Assembly (NCBI RefSeq): GCF_002890915.1
Contig: NZ_POUT01000006.1
Coordinates: 124,001 to 188,000 of the forward strand
Source of the DNA: Stutzerimonas stutzeri
GTDB taxonomy: Bacteria > Pseudomonadota > Gammaproteobacteria > Pseudomonadales > Pseudomonadaceae
Direction of reading: 5' to 3'
DNA length: 64,000 bases
Shown: positions 37,681 through 47,519 of the stretch, piece after piece
How positions within the stretch are numbered: position 1 is the stretch's first letter
Layout of the letters: the number at the start of each line of letters is the position of its first letter
Made by a program: the position numbers and the translations under genes
Notes under the pieces: model-generated
What the model was told of the DNA's origin: nothing
Databases searched by the model: none
The model's input: the letters and a program-made list of their open reading frames with translations, nothing else

Positions 37681-39123
37681 ATGAGTGAACTGCTGTTACC
37701 CGTCACCGAGCGGCTGCTGACGCCCGGCGGCCTGGGGCTCGATGATCTGCCGCATCTGCTGGGCGAGCTGGCTGGCCCGGGTGTCGACGCCGCGGACCTG
37801 TACTTTCAGGATCAGGTGTCCGAATCCTGGGTGCTCGAGGATGGTATCGTCAAGGAAGGCGGTTTCCACCTCGAGCAGGGCGTCGGCGTGCGGGCGCTGT
37901 CCGGGGAGAAGACCGGCTTCGCCTACAGCAACGCGATCACCGCCGATGCGCTGCGCCAGGCGGCGCAGGCCGCCCGCTCGATTGCCCGCAGCGGGCAGCA
38001 GGGGCGGGTGCAGGTGCTGTCGACGGCCGCCTTCGCAGCGTTGTACAGCGGCGAAAATCCCCTGGACGGGCTGAGCCGCGCGGAGAAGGTCGAGCTGCTC
38101 AAGCGCATCGACGTCGCCACGCGGGCGCTGGACCCGCGCATCAAGCAGGTCACGGTAAGCCTGGCGGGCGTCTGGGAGCACATTCTGGTGGCCGGCATGG
38201 ATGGCGGCCTGGCGACCGACATCCGCCCGCTGGTGCGCTTCAACGTCAGCGTGATCGTCGAGCAGAACGGCCGTCGCGAGCGCGGCGGACAGGGCGGTGG
38301 CGGCCGCACCGGCTACCAGTATTTCCTCAGCGAGGATCGCGCCATGGGCTATGCCCGCGAGGCGCTGCGCCAAGCGCTGGTCAACCTCGAGGCGGTGCCG
38401 GCACCGGCGGGCAGCCTGCCGGTGGTGCTCGGCCCGGGCTGGTCCGGCGTGCTGCTGCACGAGGCGGTCGGGCATGGCCTGGAAGGCGATTTCAACCGCA
38501 AGGGCAGCTCAGCCTACAGCGGGCGGATCGGCCAGCAGGTGGCCTCGAAACTGTGCACCATCGTCGATGACGGCACCCTGGCCGACCGCCGCGGTTCACT
38601 CAGCGTCGACGACGAGGGCACGCCGACCCAGTGCACCACGCTGATCGAGAACGGCGTGCTCAAGGGCTACATCCAGGACAAGCTGAATGCCCGCCTGATG
38701 GGCGTGGCGCCCACCGGCAACGGACGACGCGAATCCTATGCGCACCTGCCGATGCCACGCATGACCAATACCTACATGCTGGCCGGCGAGAGCGACCCGC
38801 AGGAGATCATCCGCTCGGTGAAGAGAGGCATCTACTGCGCCAGCCTCGGTGGCGGCCAGGTGGACATCACCAGCGGCAAATTCGTCTTCTCCACCAGCGA
38901 GGCCTATCTGATCGAGGACGGCAAGCTGACCGCGCCGGTGAAAGGCGCGACCCTGATCGGCAACGGCCCGGAGGTGATGAACCGGGTGTCGATGGTCGGT
39001 AACGACCTGGCGCTGGACAGTGGCGTCGGCACCTGCGGCAAGGACGGCCAGTCGGTCCCGGTGGGGGTCGGCCAGCCGACGCTGAAGATCGACGAGATCA
39101 CCGTGGGGGGCACGGGAGCTTGA
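37681..39123 (+). CDS. tldD: Metalloprotease subunit TldD
   Basis: 480 residues. Forms a heterodimeric zinc protease with PmbA/TldE that degrades unfolded peptides and processes peptide antibiotics and CcdA. The HExxxH-type motif is [16 protein letters not shown]. The conserved C-terminal features [27 protein letters not shown] and [21 protein letters not shown] are present. The stop codon lies inside a heptad-repeat array that forms a hairpin. Confidence 0.95.
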   Translation: MSELLLPVTERLLTPGGLGLDDLPHLLGELAGPGVDAADLYFQDQVSESWVLEDGIVKEGGFHLEQGVGVRALSGEKTGFAYSNAITADALRQAAQAARSIARSGQQGRVQVLSTAAFAALYSGENPLDGLSRAEKVELLKRIDVATRALDPRIKQVTVSLAGVWEHILVAGMDGGLATDIRPLVRFNVSVIVEQNGRRERGGQGGGGRTGYQYFLSEDRAMGYAREALRQALVNLEAVPAPAGSLPVVLGPGWSGVLLHEAVGHGLEGDFNRKGSSAYSGRIGQQVASKLCTIVDDGTLADRRGSLSVDDEGTPTQCTTLIENGVLKGYIQDKLNARLMGVAPTGNGRRESYAHLPMPRMTNTYMLAGESDPQEIIRSVKRGIYCASLGGGQVDITSGKFVFSTSEAYLIEDGKLTAPVKGATLIGNGPEVMNRVSMVGNDLALDSGVGTCGKDGQSVPVGVGQPTLKIDEITVGGTGA

Positions 39124-39172
39124 AGCTGGAAGCAGTACGGGCCGCTTGCGGCTTCCAGCTTCCGGCTCGTGG
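39119..39172. repeat. Two-armed heptad-repeat element between tldD and darP (gene-less form)
   Basis: Left arm: two 7-bp units CTTGAAG CTGGAAG (39119-39132). Right arm: CTTCCAG CTTCCGG CTCGTGG (39152-39172). The 12 bp GAAGCTGGAAGC (39122-39133) pair perfectly with GCTTCCAGCTTC (39151-39162) around a 17-base loop. It contains the tldD stop and abuts the darP stop, so it can act as a bidirectional terminator. The same heptads bracket the four-helix-bundle gene at 60911-61258. Confidence 0.8.
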
Positions 39173-39174
39173 CT

Positions 39175-39696
39175 TTATTTCAGCCCGCGCTTGGTTTCGT
39201 CCAGGTCGCGGATGTACTTGAAGATCTTGCGGCTCGCCGCTGGCGGTTTGTTGCGCGCCGCTTCGTGCTGGGCATGACGGACCAGCCCGCGCAGGTGCTG
39301 GCGGTCGGTTTCGGGGTATTCGGCGACGAAGGCTTCCAGCGTCTCGTCGTTGCCGCCGACCAGGCGGTCGCGCCAGCGCTCCAGGGCATGGAAGCGCTCG
39401 TTGTACTGGCGGGTCGAGGCATCGAGCTGGTCGACCAGCGCCAGGATGGCATCGACGTCTTGGTCGCGCATGAGCTTGCCGATGTACTGGATGTGGCGTT
39501 TACGGGCGATGTGCGCCTTGTGTTTCGGAGCGTCGGCCAGGGCCTTCTGCAGGGCGTCGCTCAGCGGCAGGCGGGCGATCAGGTCGGGCTTGAGCGTGGT
39601 CAGGCGCTCGCCGAGTTCCTGCAGGGCATGCAGCTCGCGCTTGACCTGGGATTTGCTTTTCTCGTCGAAATCTTCGACGTCGGAGTGTTCAGGCAT
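39175..39696 (-). CDS. darP: Ribosome biogenesis factor DarP (YjgA, DUF615)
   Basis: 173 residues from ATG 39696. Highly helical, charged protein associated with immature 50S subunits. Family features: [40 protein letters not shown] and [22 protein letters not shown]. In many gammaproteobacteria it is divergent from pmbA, as here. Confidence 0.93.
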   Translation of the reverse strand: MPEHSDVEDFDEKSKSQVKRELHALQELGERLTTLKPDLIARLPLSDALQKALADAPKHKAHIARKRHIQYIGKLMRDQDVDAILALVDQLDASTRQYNERFHALERWRDRLVGGNDETLEAFVAEYPETDRQHLRGLVRHAQHEAARNKPPAASRKIFKYIRDLDETKRGLK

Positions 39697-39808
39697 GGGG
39701 ATGGTCCAGTAGGAAATGCCGCCATGATAACAGCAGCCCCGGCGGCAGGCTTCAAAGGGCGCGCCGCGGGGATGCAACTTGATTCGAATGCAGTGTTTGG
39801 GAGTTCTT

Positions 39809-41155
39809 ATGAACGAAGTAGAGGGCATCGGTCCGCACGCGCTGCCCGGTTTGCGCGAGAAGGTCGAGCGCATCATCGAGGAGGCGCGCCGGCAGGGCGC
39901 CAGTGCCAGCGAAGTGTCGGTCTCCATGGAGCAGGGGTTGTCCACCACGGTGCGTCAGGGTGAGGTGGAAACCGTCGAATTCAACCGTGACCAGGGCTTC
40001 GGCATCACCCTGTACGTGGGGCAGAGCAAGGGCTCGGCGAGTACCACCGGCAGTGGTGAGGAGGCCATTCGCGAAACGGTCGCGGCGGCCCTGGCCATCG
40101 CCCGGCACGCCTCGGAAGACGCGTTCTCCGGATTGGCCGACGCCGCATTGATGGCTCGCGAGCTGCCCGACCTGGATCTGTTCCACCCCTGGGAGATCTC
40201 GCCCGAGCAGGCCATCGAGCAGGCGCTGAGTTGCGAGGGTGCGGCCTTCGCCTTCGACCGGCGCATCCGCAACGCCGACGGCACCAGCCTCAATACCCAC
40301 CAGGGCTGCCGCGCCTACGGCAACAGCAACGGCTTCATCGGCGGTTACTGCAGCACCCGGCACAGCCTGAGCTGCGTGATGATCGCCGAGAGCGACGGGC
40401 AGATGCAGCGCGATTACTACTACGACGTCAACCGCCTGGGCGAGGCCCTGGCCGATCCGCTGAGCATCGGCCGGCGCGCCGCCGAGCGTGCGGTACGCCG
40501 CCTGGGCGCACGGCCGATTCCCACCTGCGAAGTGCCCGTGCTGTTCTCCTCCGAACTGGCGACCGGCCTGTTCGGCCACTTCGTCGCGGCGATTTCCGGC
40601 GGCAACCTCTACCGCAAGGCGTCGTACCTGGAAGATGCCCTCGGCCAGATGCTGTTCCCCGAGTGGCTGAGCCTCGACGAGCGCCCGCACATTCCGCGGG
40701 CCCTGGGCAGCGCCAGCTACGACGGCGACGGCCTGGCCACCTACGCCAAGCCGTTCGTCGAGAACGGCCGGTTGTTGTCCTATGTGCTGTCGACCTACTC
40801 CGGGCGCAAGCTGGGCATGCCGAGCACGGCCAATGCCGGTGGCGTGCACAACCTGTTCGTCAGCCATGGCGACGAAGACCAGACCGCGCTGATCCGCCGC
40901 ATGGGCCGCGGCCTGCTGGTGACCGAGCTGATGGGGCAGGGGCTCAACCTGGTTACCGGCGATTATTCCCGGGGCGCCGGTGGTTACTGGGTGGAGAACG
41001 GCGAAATCCAGTTCCCGGTGCAGGAAGTGACCATCGCCGGCAACCTGCGCGACATGTTCCGCCAGATCGTCGCGGTCGGCTGCGATGTCGAGACGCGCGG
41101 CAACGTGCGTACCGGCTCGGTGCTGATCGAGCGCATGACGGTGGCCGGGAAATAG
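39809..41155 (+). CDS. pmbA: Metalloprotease subunit PmbA (TldE)
   Basis: 448 residues from ATG 39809 (SD GGGAG). Partner of TldD, lacking its zinc motif. Signatures: [24 protein letters not shown] and the C-terminal [42 protein letters not shown]. Divergent from darP with a 112-bp promoter region. Confidence 0.95.
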   Translation: MNEVEGIGPHALPGLREKVERIIEEARRQGASASEVSVSMEQGLSTTVRQGEVETVEFNRDQGFGITLYVGQSKGSASTTGSGEEAIRETVAAALAIARHASEDAFSGLADAALMARELPDLDLFHPWEISPEQAIEQALSCEGAAFAFDRRIRNADGTSLNTHQGCRAYGNSNGFIGGYCSTRHSLSCVMIAESDGQMQRDYYYDVNRLGEALADPLSIGRRAAERAVRRLGARPIPTCEVPVLFSSELATGLFGHFVAAISGGNLYRKASYLEDALGQMLFPEWLSLDERPHIPRALGSASYDGDGLATYAKPFVENGRLLSYVLSTYSGRKLGMPSTANAGGVHNLFVSHGDEDQTALIRRMGRGLLVTELMGQGLNLVTGDYSRGAGGYWVENGEIQFPVQEVTIAGNLRDMFRQIVAVGCDVETRGNVRTGSVLIERMTVAGK

Positions 41156-41164
41156 GGGAATGTC

Positions 41165-41259
41165 GGGTCGGGCTTCGGCGCTTTGCGCTTCAGCGGAACG
41201 CCGCCCGACCCAACTGAGGTGTAGCCACGCAGGTTGGGTTGAGCGCAGCGAAGCCCAAC
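41165..41259. repeat. Two palindromic repeats downstream of pmbA
   Basis: Hairpin 1 pairs GGGTCGGGC (41165-41173) with GCCCGACCC (41203-41211). Hairpin 2 is GTTGGGTT...AAGCCCAAC (41233-41259), a palindrome of the GTTGGGCTTCGC...CCCAAC kind I remember as dispersed in Pseudomonas genomes. Just left of the MITE-like element. Confidence 0.65.
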
Positions 41260-41273
41260 GAGCGAATCTCTAT

Positions 41274-41486
41274 CAGGCTGTTGAAAAACGACCTGCGTTG
41301 CCATCGCGGCGTTAAAAACAGGCTCGTGCGCGAGTCCGATCAAAATGCTCATTTACCACTCGTAAACTGCGCTTTTTCGCCTGTTTGATTCGCTGACGCT
41401 CACCCTTCGGGCCAGCCTTCGGCTGTTACTCCCGTTGGTCGTTGCGCCTTGCGCTGGCTGCCTCGCCTACGTTTTTCAACAGCCTG
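41274..41486. mobile_element. 213-bp MITE-like element with perfect 17-bp terminal inverted repeats and CTAT target duplication
   Basis: Left end CAGGCTGTTGAAAAACG (41274-41290) and right end CGTTTTTCAACAGCCTG (41470-41486) are exact reverse complements. CTAT precedes the left end (41270-41273) and follows the right end (41487-41490), as expected of a 4-bp target duplication. No transposase is inside and no substantial frame is open. The right-hand CTA is the ptsO stop codon read on the minus strand, so insertion left ptsO intact. The parent element is not in the window. Confidence 0.8.
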
Positions 41487-41759
41487 CTATTCGCCTTCCT
41501 CGAAATAGTCTTCGATCAAGCCGATCAAGGCTTCGAGCGCATCTTCTTCCTGCTCGCCTTCGGTATGCAGATGCAAGGTGGTGCCCTTGCTGGCGGCCAG
41601 CATCATGACGGCCATGATGCTCTTGCCATCCACCAGGCTGGCGGGGCAGCGGCCGATGCGGATGTCGCAGGGATAGCGGTTGGCGACACCGACGAATTTG
41701 GCTGCTGCGCGTGCATGCAGGCCGAGTTTGTTGATGATGGTGATTTCGCGGGCGGGCAT
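41487..41759 (-). CDS. ptsO: Phosphocarrier protein NPr (PTS-Ntr)
   Basis: 90 residues, HPr fold. Starts MPAREITIINKLGLHARAAAKFV with phospho-acceptor His15 in LGLHARAAA; SIMAVMMLAASKGTTLHLH is the second HPr motif (the usual regulatory Ser46-like site). Passes phosphate from PtsP to PtsN. Ends exactly at the edge of the MITE-like element. Preceded by rapZ. Confidence 0.95.
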   Translation of the reverse strand: MPAREITIINKLGLHARAAAKFVGVANRYPCDIRIGRCPASLVDGKSIMAVMMLAASKGTTLHLHTEGEQEEDALEALIGLIEDYFEEGE

Positions 41760-41773
41760 GGCGGCAGGTATTC

Positions 41774-42631
41774 CTAGGCAAGGTCCCGATGGCGGACTTG
41801 CAGATTCTTCAGCGGCCCCTTGAGTGCCTGGCCCAGGCGCTCGGCCAGATAGACCGAACGGTGATGGCCGCCGGTGCAGCCGATGGCAACGGTCACGTAG
41901 GCGCGGTTGCTGGCGGCGAAGCGCGGCAGCCATTTGCTCAGGTAGGCGTGGATGTCCTGGAACATCTCGTCGACGTCGGGCTGTGCCGCGAGGTAATCGA
42001 TGACGGGTTGGTCGAGGCCGGAGAAGTCGCGCAGTTCCGCCTTCCAGTAGGGATTGGGCAGGCAGCGCACGTCGAACACCAGGTCGGCATCGACCGGCAT
42101 GCCCCGTTTGAAGCCGAACGATTCGACGAGAAAGGCGGTGCCGGGCTCGGGCTTGTTGAGCAGGCGCAGCTTGAGCGTATCGCGCAGCTGATAGAGGTTC
42201 AGGTGCGTGGTATCGATCTTCAGATCGGCATGATCGACGATCGCTGCCAGCAGCTGCTCCTCGTCGTGAATGGCTTCGGCCAGCGAGCGGCTTTCGTTGG
42301 TCAGCGGGTGGCGCCGGCGGGTTTCCGAAAAGCGCTTGAGCAGCGTCTCGTCGTCCGCATCCAGGTAGATGACGTCGCACTGGATGTGCCGTGCGCGAAC
42401 TTCCTCGAGCAACTCGGGGAAGCGCTTGAGCTGGCTGGGCAGGTTGCGCGCATCGATCGACACGGCGACCTGCGGATGCAGCAGCTCGGTATGCAGCAGC
42501 GCGCGTTCGGCGAGCTCGGGCAGCAGCCCGGCCGGCAGGTTGTCGATGCAGTAGAAGCCGTTGTCCTCGAGCACGTCCAGCGCGGTGCTTTTGCCCGAGC
42601 CCGAGCGCCCACTGACGATGATCAGCCGCAT
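41774..42631 (-). CDS. rapZ: RNase adapter protein RapZ
   Basis: 285 residues. Walker [10 protein letters not shown] at 8-16, Walker-B-like [17 protein letters not shown], and the C-terminal domain [17 protein letters not shown]...[18 protein letters not shown]. In E. coli RapZ senses glucosamine-6-phosphate and targets sRNA GlmZ to RNase E; in Pseudomonas the sRNA partner differs. Part of hpf-ptsN-rapZ-ptsO downstream of rpoN. Confidence 0.95.
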   Translation of the reverse strand: MRLIIVSGRSGSGKSTALDVLEDNGFYCIDNLPAGLLPELAERALLHTELLHPQVAVSIDARNLPSQLKRFPELLEEVRARHIQCDVIYLDADDETLLKRFSETRRRHPLTNESRSLAEAIHDEEQLLAAIVDHADLKIDTTHLNLYQLRDTLKLRLLNKPEPGTAFLVESFGFKRGMPVDADLVFDVRCLPNPYWKAELRDFSGLDQPVIDYLAAQPDVDEMFQDIHAYLSKWLPRFAASNRAYVTVAIGCTGGHHRSVYLAERLGQALKGPLKNLQVRHRDLA

Positions 42632-42643
42632 CTGGTCATTCCG

Positions 42644-43108
42644 CTAAGCGCCGTTCTGCACATCGACCACTACCTGGTAGAGGCTCTGGTTGGTGGGCGC
42701 CTGGCGCAGGCGCTGGCGTACGTCCTCGCGGTCGAGCATGCTGGCGATCTGGCGCAGCAGTTCGAGGTGCTCGTCGGTGGCCGCCTCCGGTACCAGCAGG
42801 ACGAACAGCAGGTCCACGGGAACGCCGTCGATGGCGTCGAAATCCACCGGGGTTTCCAGCCGCAGTATCGCGCTCAGCGGCGCATTGCAGCCGACCATCC
42901 GGCAGTGCGGGATGGCGATGCCGTTGCCGAAGCCGGTGGAGCCCAGCTTCTCGCGGGCGATCAGGCTTTCGAAGATGGTCTGGGCATCGAGATCGGTCAG
43001 GTCCTGGGCGATCACCTTGGCGATCTGTTCCAGGACACGCTTCTTGCTACCGCCCGGGACGTTCACCAGGGAACGTCCGGGGGTCAGGATGTTTTCGAGT
43101 CGGATCAT
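42644..43108 (-). CDS. ptsN: PTS IIA-like nitrogen regulatory protein PtsN
   Basis: 154 residues. Phospho-acceptor His68 in GNGIAIPHCRM. Terminal acceptor of the PtsP-PtsO chain; its phosphorylation state tunes potassium uptake, carbon storage and sigma-54-related genes in Pseudomonas. Confidence 0.95.
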   Translation of the reverse strand: MIRLENILTPGRSLVNVPGGSKKRVLEQIAKVIAQDLTDLDAQTIFESLIAREKLGSTGFGNGIAIPHCRMVGCNAPLSAILRLETPVDFDAIDGVPVDLLFVLLVPEAATDEHLELLRQIASMLDREDVRQRLRQAPTNQSLYQVVVDVQNGA

Positions 43109-43116
43109 AGGAGGGG

Positions 43117-43425
43117 TCAGCGGGTGACGGTGCCCTGAGTATGGTCGAGCTGTTTTTCCTTGTGCTTGATCAGCTGGCGATCGAGCTTGTCGACCAGTTG
43201 GTCGACGGCGGCGTACATGTCCTCGTGCTCGGCATTGGCCACCACTTCGCGGCCCGCGACGTGCAGGGTCGCTTCGGCTTTCTGCTTGAGTTTCTCGACC
43301 TGCAGGACCACCTGGATGTTGATGATGCGGTCGAAATGCCGGGCGAGCCGGTCGAATTTCTCCTCGATGTAGTCACGCAGGGCGCCGGTTACTTCCAGAT
43401 GAACACCGCTGATGTTGACTTGCAT
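43117..43425 (-). CDS. hpf: Ribosome hibernation promoting factor (short form)
   Basis: 102 residues: MQVNISGVHLEVTGALRDYIEEKFDRL at the N-terminus and AEATLHVAGREVVANAEHEDMYAAVDQLVDKLDRQLIKHKEK. Binds the 30S decoding region in stationary phase and drives 100S dimers with RMF. Encoded between rpoN and ptsN as in most gammaproteobacteria. Confidence 0.94.
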   Translation of the reverse strand: MQVNISGVHLEVTGALRDYIEEKFDRLARHFDRIINIQVVLQVEKLKQKAEATLHVAGREVVANAEHEDMYAAVDQLVDKLDRQLIKHKEKQLDHTQGTVTR

Positions 43426-43501
43426 ACTGCTATCTCCTTTGCCTTGTGCGAAGAGCAGGCTGGCGGACCGGCCGACCTGGAACGGTTCGATCGATGGCCG
43501 G

Positions 43502-45010
43502 TCACAGCAATCGTTTGCGCTCGCTGGACGGTGCGATGCCGAGGGACTCCCGGTACTTGGCGACCGTGCGGCGGGCCACTTGGATGCCCTGCGCCTCCAG
43601 TAAACCAGCGATCTTGCTGTCGCTCAACGGCTTTTTCTGGTTTTCCGCGGCGACCAGCTTCTTGATGATCGCGCGGATCGCGGTGGACGAGCATTCGCCG
43701 CCTTCGGCGGTGCTGACATGGCTGGAGAAGAAGTACTTGAGTTCGTAGATACCGCGCGGCGTGTGCATGTATTTCTGCGTGGTCACGCGGGAAATGGTCG
43801 ACTCGTGCATGCCCACCGCCTCGGCGATGTCGTGCAGTACCAAGGGCTTCATCGCCTCGTCGCCGTGCTCGAGGAAGGCGCGCTGGTGCTCTACGATCTG
43901 CGTGGCGACCTTCATCAGCGTCTCGTTGCGGCTGAGCAGGCTCTTGATGAACCAGCGGGCTTCCTGCAGCTGGTTGCGCATGAAGGTGTTGTCGGCGCTG
44001 GAGTCGGCGCGTTTGACGAAGCCGGCGTACTGGGCATTGACGCGCAGGCGCGGCATGGCTTCCTGGTTGAGCTCGACCAGCCAGCGGTCGTTGTGCTTGC
44101 GCACGATGACGTCGGGCACCACGTATTCCGGCTCGCTCGCCTCGATCTGCGAGCCCGGGCGCGGATTGAGGCTCTGGATCAGCTCGATGACCTGGCGCAG
44201 CTCGTCTTCCTTGAGCTTGAGCCGGCGCATCAGCAGGCTGTAGTCGCGGCTGCCGAGGATGTCGAGGTAGTCGCCGACCAGCTGCTGGGCCTCGCTCAGC
44301 CACGGGGTCCGCTCGGGCAGCTGGCGCAGTTGCAGCAGCAGGCACTCGCGCAGGTCGCGGGCGCCGATGCCGGCTGGTTCGAATTGCTGGATGCGGCGCA
44401 GCACGACTTCGACTTCGTCGAGCTCGATCTCCAGTTCGGGATCGAAGGAGTCGACGATCTCCTCGAGCGACTCCTCGAGGTAGCCCTGGTCGTTGATGCA
44501 GTCGATCAGGGTGGTGGCGATGAGACGGTCGGTATCGCTCATGGGCGCCAGGTTGAGCTGCCACAGCAGATGGCTCTGCAGGCTCACGCCGCTGGAGGTG
44601 CGGCTGGTGAAGTCCCACTCGTCGTCGTCATTGCTGGGCAGGTTGCTGGCGCTGGTCTGGTAGATGTCTTCCCAGGCCGTGTCCACCGGCAGCTCGTTGG
44701 GAATGCGCTCGCCCCATTCCGTGTCGTCGAGGTTTTCCGCGCTATGCGTGGGTTCCTGGTACTGGCTGTCCTGGCTGGCGCTGGTCTGCGAGGCGCCGTC
44801 GCCGAGCGTATCGGCGGTCTCGGCCATCGGGTCGCCGCCGTCGTAATCGTCGCCGTCTTCCTCACGCTCGAGCATGGGATTGGAGTCCAGCGCTTCCTGG
44901 ATCTCCTGCTGCAGGTCGAGCGTCGAAAGCTGGAGTAAGCGTATGGCCTGTTGCAGCTGCGGCGTCATCGTCAGCTGCTGGCCCATCTTGAGGACTAGCG
45001 ATGGTTTCAT
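43502..45010 (-). CDS. rpoN: RNA polymerase sigma-54 factor
   Basis: 502 residues from ATG 45010. Region [30 protein letters not shown]. Acidic region II follows ([14 protein letters not shown]). Core-binding and helix-turn-helix ([22 protein letters not shown]) lead to the RpoN box [10 protein letters not shown] near the C-terminus. Directs -24/-12 promoters with enhancer-binding activators (nitrogen, flagella, many catabolic genes). A TATAAT -10 lies about 82 bp upstream. Confidence 0.97.
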   Translation of the reverse strand: MKPSLVLKMGQQLTMTPQLQQAIRLLQLSTLDLQQEIQEALDSNPMLEREEDGDDYDGGDPMAETADTLGDGASQTSASQDSQYQEPTHSAENLDDTEWGERIPNELPVDTAWEDIYQTSASNLPSNDDDEWDFTSRTSSGVSLQSHLLWQLNLAPMSDTDRLIATTLIDCINDQGYLEESLEEIVDSFDPELEIELDEVEVVLRRIQQFEPAGIGARDLRECLLLQLRQLPERTPWLSEAQQLVGDYLDILGSRDYSLLMRRLKLKEDELRQVIELIQSLNPRPGSQIEASEPEYVVPDVIVRKHNDRWLVELNQEAMPRLRVNAQYAGFVKRADSSADNTFMRNQLQEARWFIKSLLSRNETLMKVATQIVEHQRAFLEHGDEAMKPLVLHDIAEAVGMHESTISRVTTQKYMHTPRGIYELKYFFSSHVSTAEGGECSSTAIRAIIKKLVAAENQKKPLSDSKIAGLLEAQGIQVARRTVAKYRESLGIAPSSERKRLL

Positions 45011-45091
45011 GGCAGAGGACTTCGAACCTTTTATGCCGGCGCAACCGCGCCTGTTCCGACATGTGACGCGCTGGGCGCCGACAGAAAGCAA

Positions 45092-45097
45092 ATTATA
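45092..45097 (-). promoter_or_regulatory. Candidate -10 box of rpoN
   Basis: Reads TATAAT on the minus strand, 82 bp upstream of rpoN in the 146-bp gap to lptB. No convincing -35 at 17 bp. Confidence 0.45.
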
Positions 45098-45156
45098 TGC
45101 CTGCTGGCGAAGCCTTTGCCTAGGGCCGATTGGCCGAGCCGAGCAAAAAAACCGCT

Positions 45157-45882
45157 CTACAGGCGGAATTCGTGGCCCAGATAGACTTCCTTGACCAGCT
45201 GGTTGTCGAGAATGGTCTGCGCATCGCCTTCGGCGATGAGCTGGCCGTCGTTGACGATATAGGCGGTCTCGCAGATGTCCAGGGTCTCGCGCACGTTGTG
45301 ATCGGTGATCAATACGCCGATGCCCTTGGCCTTGAGATGGTGGATGATCTGCTTGATGTCGCCCACCGAGATCGGGTCGACGCCGGCGAAGGGCTCGTCC
45401 AGCAGGATGAACTTGGGCGCGGTGGCCAGGGCGCGGGCGATTTCCACCCGCCGCCGCTCGCCGCCGGACAGGCTCATGCCGAGGCTGTCGCGGATATGGT
45501 TGATGTGGAATTCCTGCAGCAGGCCTTCCAGGGCCTGCTGGCGGCCGCTGCGGTCCAGGTCCTTGCGGGTCTCGAGGATCGCCATGATGTTGTCGGCCAC
45601 CGACAGCTTGCGGAAGATCGAGGCTTCCTGCGGCAGGTAGCCGATGCCGGCGCGGGCGCGGCCATGCATCGGCAGATGGGTGACGTCGTGCTGGTCGATC
45701 AGCACGCGGCCCTGGTCGGCGTTGACCAGGCCGACGATCATGTAGAAGCAGGTGGTCTTGCCGGCGCCGTTCGGGCCGAGCAGGCCGACGATCTGGCCGC
45801 TCTCGATGGACAGGCTGACGTCGCGCACGACCTGGCGGCTCTTGTAGCTCTTGGCCAGATGCTGGGCTTTGAGGACGGCCAT
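45157..45882 (-). CDS. lptB: LPS export ABC transporter ATP-binding protein LptB
   Basis: 241 residues. Walker [15 protein letters not shown], signature [15 protein letters not shown], Walker [17 protein letters not shown]. Powers LPS extraction by LptFG. Overlaps lptA by one base. Confidence 0.96.
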   Translation of the reverse strand: MAVLKAQHLAKSYKSRQVVRDVSLSIESGQIVGLLGPNGAGKTTCFYMIVGLVNADQGRVLIDQHDVTHLPMHGRARAGIGYLPQEASIFRKLSVADNIMAILETRKDLDRSGRQQALEGLLQEFHINHIRDSLGMSLSGGERRRVEIARALATAPKFILLDEPFAGVDPISVGDIKQIIHHLKAKGIGVLITDHNVRETLDICETAYIVNDGQLIAEGDAQTILDNQLVKEVYLGHEFRL

Positions 45883-46427
45883 TACTGGGGTTGCTCCGCT
45901 GCCGCTTCCTTCTTGCGCGGCTGGATGACCATGTCCACCCGCGGGCGCGGTGTGGTCACGTCGGTGTTGGTCGCGCGACCGGCGTTGACGATCTGGCGGC
46001 GGGTGTCATAGACGATCTTCTCGCCTTCGAAGGTGTTGCCTTCCTGGACCACCTTGGCCTGGTCGATCAGGACGATGCGTTCGTTGGCGGCGAAATACTG
46101 GATGGTCAGGCCGTAGGCCTTGACGATTTCCTTGTCCACCGCCGGCTTCTGCTCGTAGTAGGCGGGCTTGCCGATGGAGGTGAAGACCTCGACATCGCCG
46201 TTGCTGTCCTGGGTGATGGTCACCGTGTCGCCAGTGATCTTCATGGTGCCCTGGGTGATCACCACGTCGCCGCGGTACACCGCGACGCCCTGCTTGTCGT
46301 CCAGTTCGGCGGAATCGGCTTGCACGCGGATCGGCTGGTCGCGGTCTTCGGGAAGCGCCCAGGCAGTGGCGCCAAGCAGGAATGCGCTCAAACCGAGCAG
46401 GAGGGGGAAGGTCTTAACGCAGCTCAT
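45882..46427 (-). CDS. lptA: LPS transport periplasmic protein LptA
   Basis: 181 residues. Signal peptide [24 protein letters not shown]. Beta-jellyroll OstA domain: [56 protein letters not shown] end. Forms the periplasmic LPS bridge between LptC and LptD. Overlaps lptC by 14 bp. Confidence 0.94.
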   Translation of the reverse strand: MSCVKTFPLLLGLSAFLLGATAWALPEDRDQPIRVQADSAELDDKQGVAVYRGDVVITQGTMKITGDTVTITQDSNGDVEVFTSIGKPAYYEQKPAVDKEIVKAYGLTIQYFAANERIVLIDQAKVVQEGNTFEGEKIVYDTRRQIVNAGRATNTDVTTPRPRVDMVIQPRKKEAAAEQPQ

Positions 46428-46986
46428 GCTGGCCTCTTACGTTGGACAGCAGGTGCATCCTGCCGTCATCCAGATACGCTTTCATGCCGGTTGCCGTGGT
46501 CACGCCATTGGCGGCCTCGATTCTAACGGCTTGGCTTGTCTCGGCATAATCCTTCTCCGGCAGCACGGTCAGCCGGCTGGTGGTGAGGATCGTCGGTCGT
46601 CCCTTGGCGTCGGTGCGTTCGATGCGCACCTGGTCGATCAGCTCCACCTCGCTGCCGTCGGCGGACACTTCGCCGCGCTCGCTGCGCGCATGCCAGGGTA
46701 GTTCGGTGCCGCGATAGGCCAGCAGGTCGGGGCGGGTGAGCAGGCTGACTTCGCTGGCCCGCAGGTGCTCGACCTTGTCCGCGGTCATTTCATAGTGGCG
46801 CTTGCCGTCGGGCTGATACTGCACGGTGCGCGAGTTGATCGCGTAGAAGTCGATTTCCGGCTCCTCGCCGCTGACGGTGGCTGGCTGCTGCATGAAGCTT
46901 TCCGGGCGGATGTTCCAGTAGCCGATCGCCACCAGCAGGGCGGCGATCAGGGCGAGAACGGCAGCGAAGCGCAGTTTGCGAAACAT
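46414..46986 (-). CDS. lptC: LPS export protein LptC
   Basis: 190 residues. One N-terminal membrane helix (LRFAAVLALIAALLVAIGYW), then a jellyroll with YAINSRTVQYQPDGKRHYEMTADKVEHLRASEVSLLTRPDLLAYRG. Receives LPS from LptBFG and passes it to LptA. Confidence 0.93.
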   Translation of the reverse strand: MFRKLRFAAVLALIAALLVAIGYWNIRPESFMQQPATVSGEEPEIDFYAINSRTVQYQPDGKRHYEMTADKVEHLRASEVSLLTRPDLLAYRGTELPWHARSERGEVSADGSEVELIDQVRIERTDAKGRPTILTTSRLTVLPEKDYAETSQAVRIEAANGVTTATGMKAYLDDGRMHLLSNVRGQHELR

Positions 46987-46994
46987 CGAGGCCC

Positions 46995-47519
46995 CTACAG
47001 ATAAGCGGTTTGAGCGGCAGCCAGGGTGCCCTGGGCGCGCATGATCAATTCGCAGAATTCGCGCGCCGCACCCTCGCCGCCGCGCGCCTGGGTTACGCCA
47101 TGGGCGTGCTCGCGGACGAACGCGTCGGCGCTGGCCACGGCCATGCCCAGGCCGACCCGGCGAATCACCGGCAGGTCCGGCAGGTCATCACCGAGGTAGG
47201 CCACCTCAGAGTAGTTCAAGCGCAGTTCGGCCAGCAGCTCGTCGAGCACCACCAGTTTGTCCTCGCGCCCCTGATAGAGGTGCTGGATGCCGAGGTTCTG
47301 CGCGCGGCGCTCGACCACCGGGGTCTTGCGGCCGCTGATGATCGCGGTGCGCACGCCGGAGTTGATCAGCATCTTGATGCCGTGGCCGTCGAGGGTGTTG
47401 AAGGTCTTGAACTCGCTGCCGTCGGTGAGGAAGTACAGCCGACCGTCGGTGAGCACGCCGTCGACGTCGAAGATCGCCAGGCGGATGTCGCGGGCGCGCT
47501 GCAGGAGCTGTTCGTGCAT
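46995..47519 (-). CDS. kdsC: 3-deoxy-D-manno-octulosonate 8-phosphate phosphatase
   Basis: 174 residues, HAD phosphatase: nucleophile motif FDVDGVLTDGRLYF, Lys/Ser motifs TAIISGRKTPVVERRA and YLGDDLPDLPVIRRVGL. Dephosphorylates Kdo-8-P. Its ATG shares one base with the kdsD stop (TAATG). Confidence 0.95.
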   Translation of the reverse strand: MHEQLLQRARDIRLAIFDVDGVLTDGRLYFLTDGSEFKTFNTLDGHGIKMLINSGVRTAIISGRKTPVVERRAQNLGIQHLYQGREDKLVVLDELLAELRLNYSEVAYLGDDLPDLPVIRRVGLGMAVASADAFVREHAHGVTQARGGEGAAREFCELIMRAQGTLAAAQTAYL

